NCBI GenBank assembly: GCA_958451915.1
Contig: CAUDRX010000076.1
Location: 1 to 10,066, forward strand
From: an uncultured Peptococcaceae bacterium
GTDB lineage: Bacteria > Bacillota > Peptococcia > Peptococcales > Peptococcaceae
Reading direction: 5' to 3'
DNA length: 10,066 bases
Under the pieces are notes generated by a model. That model was not told the DNA's origin and searched no databases. It saw only the letters and a list, made by a program, of their open reading frames with translations. Below, piece after piece: positions 5,982 to 10,066 of the stretch (its first letter is position 1; each line of letters begins with the position of its first letter). The position numbers were made by a program, and so were the translations under genes.

Positions 5982-7275
5982 ACAGGCAAAACGCTGCGTA
6001 CAGCGGCACCGTCTTTTTCCCGTCCGCAAAACCAAAATTCTTCGTCGAAAGCTTTACTGCGTATGCTGGCTGATAGCGTTTAATGTATTCATTCAGGCTC
6101 TTCGCGCGCGTGTTGTCCGCCGACTTGACCTCGATCGGAATGATCTCGCCACCCCTCTGAATGACAAAATCAACCTCTGCCGTCGCCGCTGAATGCCAGT
6201 AGTATGTCTTGTGTCCGTTCGCCACAAGCTGCGTCTGCACATAGTTCTCCACCATGCCGCCCTTGAAGTCATTGAGCGCATCCGACATATAGAGCACATC
6301 TTCTGCCACAATATCTTTTTTTGCACAAAGCAGCCCCATATCTGACAGATAAATCTTGAAATCATCAATATCGATGTTATTCTCCAATGGTTTCCTGACC
6401 TGATCCAGCGCATACACCCGACTCACGATCCCCGAAAGCACCAGCCATTCGATCGCGTTTTCAAAATCTCTGGCACGTTTGCCCCCTTCTACCATTTTAT
6501 ATCTAAAGCGCGTGTTCTTTTGCGAAAGCTGCACCGTCACACTGTTATAGACCTGTCGCGTTTTCTGGATCTCGTTCGTTTTATTGTACTTGCTCATATC
6601 ATTCAGATAGCTCTGCAGGATCCCATTTTGGGTATTACGCACCAGGAAATGATCCCCCGTCTCCGCAAATTGTTTCACGCATTCCGGCATCCCGCCAACG
6701 ACCAGATACTGTCTGTAACGCTCCATCGCTGCGTCATGCAGCGGCTTTGGAAGCGGTGAATCCGTTGCAAAACATTCCCGGATCTGCGCAGTCAGAATAT
6801 CATCGTCCATCGCCAGGAAGAATTCTTCCATATCCATCGGGTACATCGTGAGAAAATCCACCTTTCCCACTGGAAAAGAAAATGTTTCCCGATTCACCGC
6901 AATGCCGAGAAGACTCCCTGCTACGATCACATGATACTCCGGTGCTTCCTCACAGAAATATTTCAGTGAGGTCAGCGCCCGTTCACACAGCTGCACCTCA
7001 TCGAAGAAGATCAGCGTTCGTCCCTTCGTGATCGTCTGGCGGTTCACTGCTGACAGGAGCGGCAGCAGATGCGCCGGATCGATACGCCCACTGAACAGAT
7101 CCTGCAGCGAAGGATCACTCTCAAAATTCAGATACACCACATTGTCATAATGCAACCGGCCAAATTCCAGCACAGAGTACGTTTTGCCAACCTGCCGCGC
7201 CCCCTGAAGGATCAGCGGCTTGCGATACGGACTTACGCGCCATGCCTCCAGGGCCTGCTCGATCTTCCGATACAT
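5980..7275 (-). CDS. AAA ATPase with DUF4143-type C-terminal domain
   Basis: The 431-residue protein has a Walker A motif GARQVGKT at residues 25-32 and a Walker B LIFFDE at 88-93, as in the AAA_14 domain. A sensor-like AGSLLG follows. The C-terminal half has the DUF4143 pattern, ending in a PD-(D/E)xK-like core: D369 in EVDFVI and E382/K384 in PIEVKS. This family is widespread and frequently duplicated in anaerobes. Its biological role is unclear; defence or DNA-related roles have been suggested from the fold. The start at ATG 7275 is set by AAAGGAG at 7289-7283 with seven bases of spacing, so a longer frame to 7314 is not used. The gene has its own TATAAT and visibly lower GC than the transporters beside it. 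It lies exactly between two 88-bp direct repeats, which suggests acquisition as a unit. Confidence 0.88.
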   Translation of the reverse strand: MYRKIEQALEAWRVSPYRKPLILQGARQVGKTYSVLEFGRLHYDNVVYLNFESDPSLQDLFSGRIDPAHLLPLLSAVNRQTITKGRTLIFFDEVQLCERALTSLKYFCEEAPEYHVIVAGSLLGIAVNRETFSFPVGKVDFLTMYPMDMEEFFLAMDDDILTAQIRECFATDSPLPKPLHDAAMERYRQYLVVGGMPECVKQFAETGDHFLVRNTQNGILQSYLNDMSKYNKTNEIQKTRQVYNSVTVQLSQKNTRFRYKMVEGGKRARDFENAIEWLVLSGIVSRVYALDQVRKPLENNIDIDDFKIYLSDMGLLCAKKDIVAEDVLYMSDALNDFKGGMVENYVQTQLVANGHKTYYWHSAATAEVDFVIQRGGEIIPIEVKSADNTRAKSLNEYIKRYQPAYAVKLSTKNFGFADGKKTVPLYAAFCL

Positions 7276-7282
7276 CTTCCCA

Positions 7283-7308
7283 CTCCTTTCATTTATACTG
7301 CCATTATA
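7283..7308 (-). promoter_or_regulatory. -10 box and ribosome binding site of the ATPase gene
   Basis: TATAAT reads at 7308-7303 on the minus strand, with a second AT-rich TATAAA ten bases on. Candidate -35 positions 16-18 bases upstream (about 7325-7332) fall inside the 88-bp repeat and match poorly (ACTGAA or CACTGA). The ribosome site AAAGGAG is at 7289-7283. The repeat therefore forms the upstream half of the promoter region. Confidence 0.6.
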
Positions 7309-7317
7309 CCACACATT

Positions 7318-7405
7318 CCTTCGATTCAGTGCTATTTTCAGCTGTTTTTTACCACTATTTCGAAGGGACTTTTGCGTGTTTTTGCCACTTTTTCAAAGGG
7401 ACTTT
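7318..7405. repeat. 88-bp direct repeat, copy 2 (5' side of the ATPase gene)
   Basis: This is the partner of 5894-5981 in the same orientation, with equal length and no gaps. The last 34 bases on the plus strand (from TTTTGCGTG to GGGACTTT) are identical in both copies. It holds the same two 32-33-base sub-units. It ends 10 bases from the ATPase -10 box. Confidence 0.85.
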
Positions 7406-7524
7406 CTCTCATCCCCGTCCTCTTGTATCTCACACAAAAAACGCATTCTTTTCGTCCCAGGATCAGGCCCATTCGTCCCAGAAACACGCCATCACGTTGG
7501 AAAGCGGACAAACACCAGCCTGAT

Positions 7525-7552
7525 GTTATTTGTTATTTGTTAATTATTAATT
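7525..7552. repeat. Four tandem heptamers, GTTATTT-type
   Basis: On the plus strand four consecutive seven-base units read GTTATTT, GTTATTT, GTTAATT, ATTAATT. The stretch is very AT-rich compared with its flanks and marks the border between the repeat-linked part and the structured part of the intergenic region. Confidence 0.7.
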
Positions 7553-7589
7553 CGGAAACCCCGCTCTCCGCACGAACATTTGCTCAGTA

Positions 7590-7699
7590 GCTTGCAACCA
7601 ATCAAACTTCGCCTTACGGCTCGTTTTCTTGGGCAAGCCTTGAGTTGGCGCTATTAGCCGATCGTCCTACGCCTGTCGGCTTGAACTCTCGGATAGCGC
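7590..7699. repeat. Two adjacent stem-loops of unknown function
   Basis: Stem one pairs GCTTGC (7590-7595) with GCAAGC (7633-7638), plus an inner CCAA (7598-7601) with TTGG (7629-7632). Stem two pairs GCGCTAT (7648-7654) with ATAGCGC (7693-7699) and encloses AGCCGA (7656-7661) with TCGGCT (7676-7681). GAGTT (7642-7646) could alternatively pair with AACTC (7684-7688). The symmetry does not tell the strand. No known RNA family is recognised. Confidence 0.5.
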
Positions 7700-7701
7700 A
7701 C

Positions 7702-7733
7702 AAAAAAATCCGCACCCCTTGCGGAGTGCGGAT
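7702..7733 (-). terminator. Rho-independent terminator of the surface protein gene
   Basis: ATCCGCAC pairs with GTGCGGAT around a ten-base loop, and a T run follows on the minus strand. It begins 25 bases after the stop codon at 7758. Confidence 0.92.
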
Positions 7734-7757
7734 CGTATAGACGTGAAACGTCAGATC

Positions 7758-10066
7758 TTATTTCTGGAAGACTACGCCAGCGGTGAGGCCCTGAGCGTCT
7801 TTCAGAGCGGTAACCTTGTAGCCGAGTTCTTCAGCAACGAACTTGACTGGTACATAGGTGCGGCCGTCGATGATGGTAAGCTGGGTGTCCATGGTCTTTT
7901 CTTCGCCATTGACAGTGTACTTGTCGCTGTCAGCGTTGAAGACGATAGTGGTGTCGCCGTTCACAACAGTAACGGTGCGAGCGTCGCCATCCCATTCAGC
8001 ACTGCCGCCGAAAGCTTCGGACAGAGCACGTACAGGGACCATGGTTCTCCAGTTGCTGTCAACGAATGGCGCAGCGTCGCCGCTTACGATGTCGTTGTTA
8101 ACGATGATATCGGAAGAACCGATGGTCATAGCAACGATCGTGTCAGCGTTGACATCAGCTTCACCTACGGTGTAGGTCAAGGTGTCAGCATAAACCTTAG
8201 AGTTGTTAGCATCACCGGTATCAACAACTGCTACAACGATCTCGAGAGTGGTTGGCTGATCTGCAAATACAGTCAGGCTACCATTCTTACCGTCTTTCAC
8301 ATCATTAACTGGGGTAACAGCATAGTTTGCTTTTTCGTTGGAGCTGCTGGTTACATAAGCTTTTACTTTACCATCAACTTTAACGACATTACCATCTTCA
8401 TCGACAACAGAAACCTTAACGGTGTTGTCTTCATTAGCAGCGCCAGCTTCTTTGTCGAATGCAAGTCCTGCTACGACATCAGTATCAGTAAGAGTGATCT
8501 CAGCCGAAGTGAGGATGCCATATTCATCGCTGACAGCGGTCAGAGTGATTACAGAACCGATCACAGATTCTTTATCCTTTGGGCCAACTGTGGTCCACGT
8601 GATCCCGTACTGGTTGCCAGCATTTTCCGAGTCAATATCATCAACCAACTTTGCATTAACTAAATCGGAAGATGCAGCAACGCCCATAAAGAAGCTAGTG
8701 CCCTTATCGGCAGTGATATTGCTTTCAACACCATTAGCGTCAACAGCGATCACCTTGTAACCAACAGAGTTTGCGTTGTAAGCAACACGGTCTTTGGTTG
8801 GAACGACCTTAATGTCGGTAACATTCTTTTCATCGAATTCGCCGAGGGTCAGGGTAACATCTGCAAAGTCGCCAGTTCTGTACAGGGAAACGCGGATGTT
8901 GTATTCACCTTCAACAAGCTTAGCACTACCAGCATATTTCAGGGTGTAAACTTCATCTTCTTCATCATAGATGAGCTGGAAGTCTTTAGCATCGCCTTTG
9001 AACTTTTCAGGAGCATCGCCAACAAATGCTACATAATCAGCACGCTTGTCAGCACTTGCATCAGCAGCTGGCTGACCAGCGGAACCTTTACCGTTCAGCA
9101 TTTCTTTGCCGTTCTGATCCTTGATGGTGAACTGTACAGCATCGGAGAAATCAGCGTCTTTTACTTCATCGACGTTAAGGGTCACATCTTCGGAAGTACC
9201 TTCGATGGAAGCAGCATATGCTTCATCATTGCTGATAGCCTTAACGGTCAGCTTAGCGGTATAACCATCTTCACTTTCGATAGTGATGACATAGGTACCA
9301 GCCTTGGTTGCGCTATAAGCAAATTCGAAGGAACCCTGGCGGTCGGTGGTAGCTTCAGTCTTGGTAACAGTCAGGTTGTTGGAGTTGGTGTCAATGGTGA
9401 AATTCTTACCAGTTGCAACAGTCGCTTCCTGATCTTCCTGTTCAGCATAAGCTACGACTTTGACATTTTTCTTTTCGGTGCCGTTAGCATATACCTGATA
9501 AGCTTCCTTACCTTCGACAGTCAGATCCATTTTGCCGTTTTCAACTTTAGTATTATCTACAGTGATGTAGCCAACTTCATTTGCTTCAACAATGACTTTC
9601 TGGGTATCAGCATCGTAGTTGAATTCAGTGATAACAGTTTCATCAGCAGCGTTCTTAGTTACCTGAGCAGCATGCAGTACATAGGTACCAGGACGTGCGA
9701 AGTCTACAGCGATCTGATAACCATCTTTTACTTCAACGTCGGTGGCATAGCTGTTCTGCTGAGTAGAAGCGGCTCTCAGTTTGCCACCAACTGCGCCATC
9801 GGCATAGTTGTAGAAGGTTGCAGCACTGCTTGGGGTGCTTTCACCTTCAAGAGTAGCCCATACCATAACAGCATTGAGCCCAGTGTCTTTATCACCGATT
9901 GGAGCACCGCTCTTATCTGCAACGTCAAAAGTAGCAACAACATCTTCATAAGTAGCTGCGCTTACATCAGTATCTTCAGTACCGAAGTAAGAAGCATCTA
10001 CTACGGCTGTTTTAGGTTCAGCCGCAAAAGCAGCGAAAGGCATCATGGTGACTACGAAAGCTGCCA
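7758..10066 (-). CDS. Large secreted surface protein with C-terminal stalk (Cu amine oxidase N-like) domain, 5' end outside window
   Basis: The reading frame runs off the right edge. The visible N-terminus, AAFVVTMMPFAAFAAEPKTA, is the hydrophobic core and cleavage region of a signal peptide, with likely cutting after AFA. The true start is therefore upstream of 10066 and the Met codons near 10046 are internal. About 630 residues follow that look like a chain of beta-rich, Ig-like modules (for example KAGTYVITIESEDGYTAKL). They are acidic and rich in Ala, Asp, Val and Thr, and no cysteine was noticed. The last 119 residues (DNA 7758-8117) form a stalk domain of the copper amine oxidase N-terminal type with two half motifs, RTMVPVRALSEAFG and RTYVPVKFVAEELG. 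No SLH or LPXTG anchor is visible. Composition and size suggest an abundant S-layer-like or cell-surface protein; its binding partner is unknown. GC is lower than in the transporter genes. Confidence 0.82.
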   Translation of the reverse strand, partial: AAFVVTMMPFAAFAAEPKTAVVDASYFGTEDTDVSAATYEDVVATFDVADKSGAPIGDKDTGLNAVMVWATLEGESTPSSAATFYNYADGAVGGKLRAASTQQNSYATDVEVKDGYQIAVDFARPGTYVLHAAQVTKNAADETVITEFNYDADTQKVIVEANEVGYITVDNTKVENGKMDLTVEGKEAYQVYANGTEKKNVKVVAYAEQEDQEATVATGKNFTIDTNSNNLTVTKTEATTDRQGSFEFAYSATKAGTYVITIESEDGYTAKLTVKAISNDEAYAASIEGTSEDVTLNVDEVKDADFSDAVQFTIKDQNGKEMLNGKGSAGQPAADASADKRADYVAFVGDAPEKFKGDAKDFQLIYDEEDEVYTLKYAGSAKLVEGEYNIRVSLYRTGDFADVTLTLGEFDEKNVTDIKVVPTKDRVAYNANSVGYKVIAVDANGVESNITADKGTSFFMGVAASSDLVNAKLVDDIDSENAGNQYGITWTTVGPKDKESVIGSVITLTAVSDEYGILTSAEITLTDTDVVAGLAFDKEAGAANEDNTVKVSVVDEDGNVVKVDGKVKAYVTSSSNEKANYAVTPVNDVKDGKNGSLTVFADQPTTLEIVVAVVDTGDANNSKVYADTLTYTVGEADVNADTIVAMTIGSSDIIVNNDIVSGDAAPFVDSNWRTMVPVRALSEAFGGSAEWDGDARTVTVVNGDTTIVFNADSDKYTVNGEEKTMDTQLTIIDGRTYVPVKFVAEELGYKVTALKDAQGLTAGVVFQK

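Larger units (their letters stand above)
7406..7701. other. Non-coding region between the ATPase cassette and the surface protein gene
   Basis: No credible gene is seen; the plus-strand frames here lack ribosome sites and have low-complexity products. Contents from left to right: TTCGTCCCAG occurs twice, at 7451-7460 and 7472-7481, 21 bases apart. An AT-rich heptamer repeat lies at 7525-7552. Nested inverted repeats lie at 7590-7699. The region may hold a remnant of a mobile element or an unrecognised structured RNA. Confidence 0.55.

Noticed and set aside
5760..6035. Minus-strand frame of 91 codons across the repeat and MFS leader
   Set aside because: It overlaps the ATPase 3' end, the 88-bp repeat, the promoter and the leader; its Lys-rich product simply translates the repeat.
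5894..7405. CRISPR array
   Set aside because: The 32-33-base units abut with no unique spacers, and the two blocks are separated by a whole gene.
7069..7590. Three overlapping plus-strand frames of 93-173 codons across the ATPase start and copy 2 of the repeat
   Set aside because: They read antisense through the ATPase promoter region and through the T-rich repeat, giving Phe/Leu-rich nonsense; no ribosome sites.

Overview
The window looks like a chromosomal segment of a Firmicutes-type bacterium. Every gene has a strong AGGAGG-like ribosome binding site, most sit next to hairpin plus T-run terminators, and the -10 boxes are close to TATAAT. GC is high over the transporter genes and lower over the right-hand third. 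A cytidylate kinase-like protein, NhaP-type antiporters and a large secreted protein with a copper-amine-oxidase-type stalk domain would fit a Negativicutes genus such as Acidaminococcus or Megasphaera. That placement is inference, not proof. All six protein genes lie on the minus strand, so transcription runs from high to low coordinates.

Layout from the right edge in the direction of transcription. (1) 7758-10066: a large secreted Ig-like surface protein, cut by the window edge at its 5' end, with a terminator at 7702-7733. (2) 7406-7701: a non-coding stretch with an AT-rich heptamer repeat and nested inverted repeats. (3) 5980-7275: an AAA ATPase with a DUF4143-type C-terminus. It is bracketed by two 88-bp direct repeats at 7318-7405 and 5894-5981. 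(4) 4483-5688: a Bcr/CflA-like multidrug efflux MFS protein. Between its near-perfect promoter (5823-5851) and its GTG start lies a strong intrinsic terminator whose tip resembles the T-box core, so the gene appears to be controlled by attenuation. (5) 2682-4331 and 867-2531: two tandem paralogous CPA1/NhaP-type cation/proton antiporters with C-terminal TrkA_C-like domains, each with its own promoter and terminator. (6) 139-771: a cytidylate kinase-like protein. (7) 1-53: what looks like the terminal inverted repeat of an IS3-family insertion sequence that continues past the left edge.

The genes are mostly single-gene transcription units rather than one operon. The shared theme of 867-5688 is membrane transport and ion or drug homeostasis. 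The least explained parts are the MFS leader (a possible non-canonical tRNA- or ribosome-sensing attenuator), the repeat-flanked ATPase cassette, and the structured non-coding stretch 7525-7699. No complete defence system, CRISPR array, tRNA or rRNA is visible.
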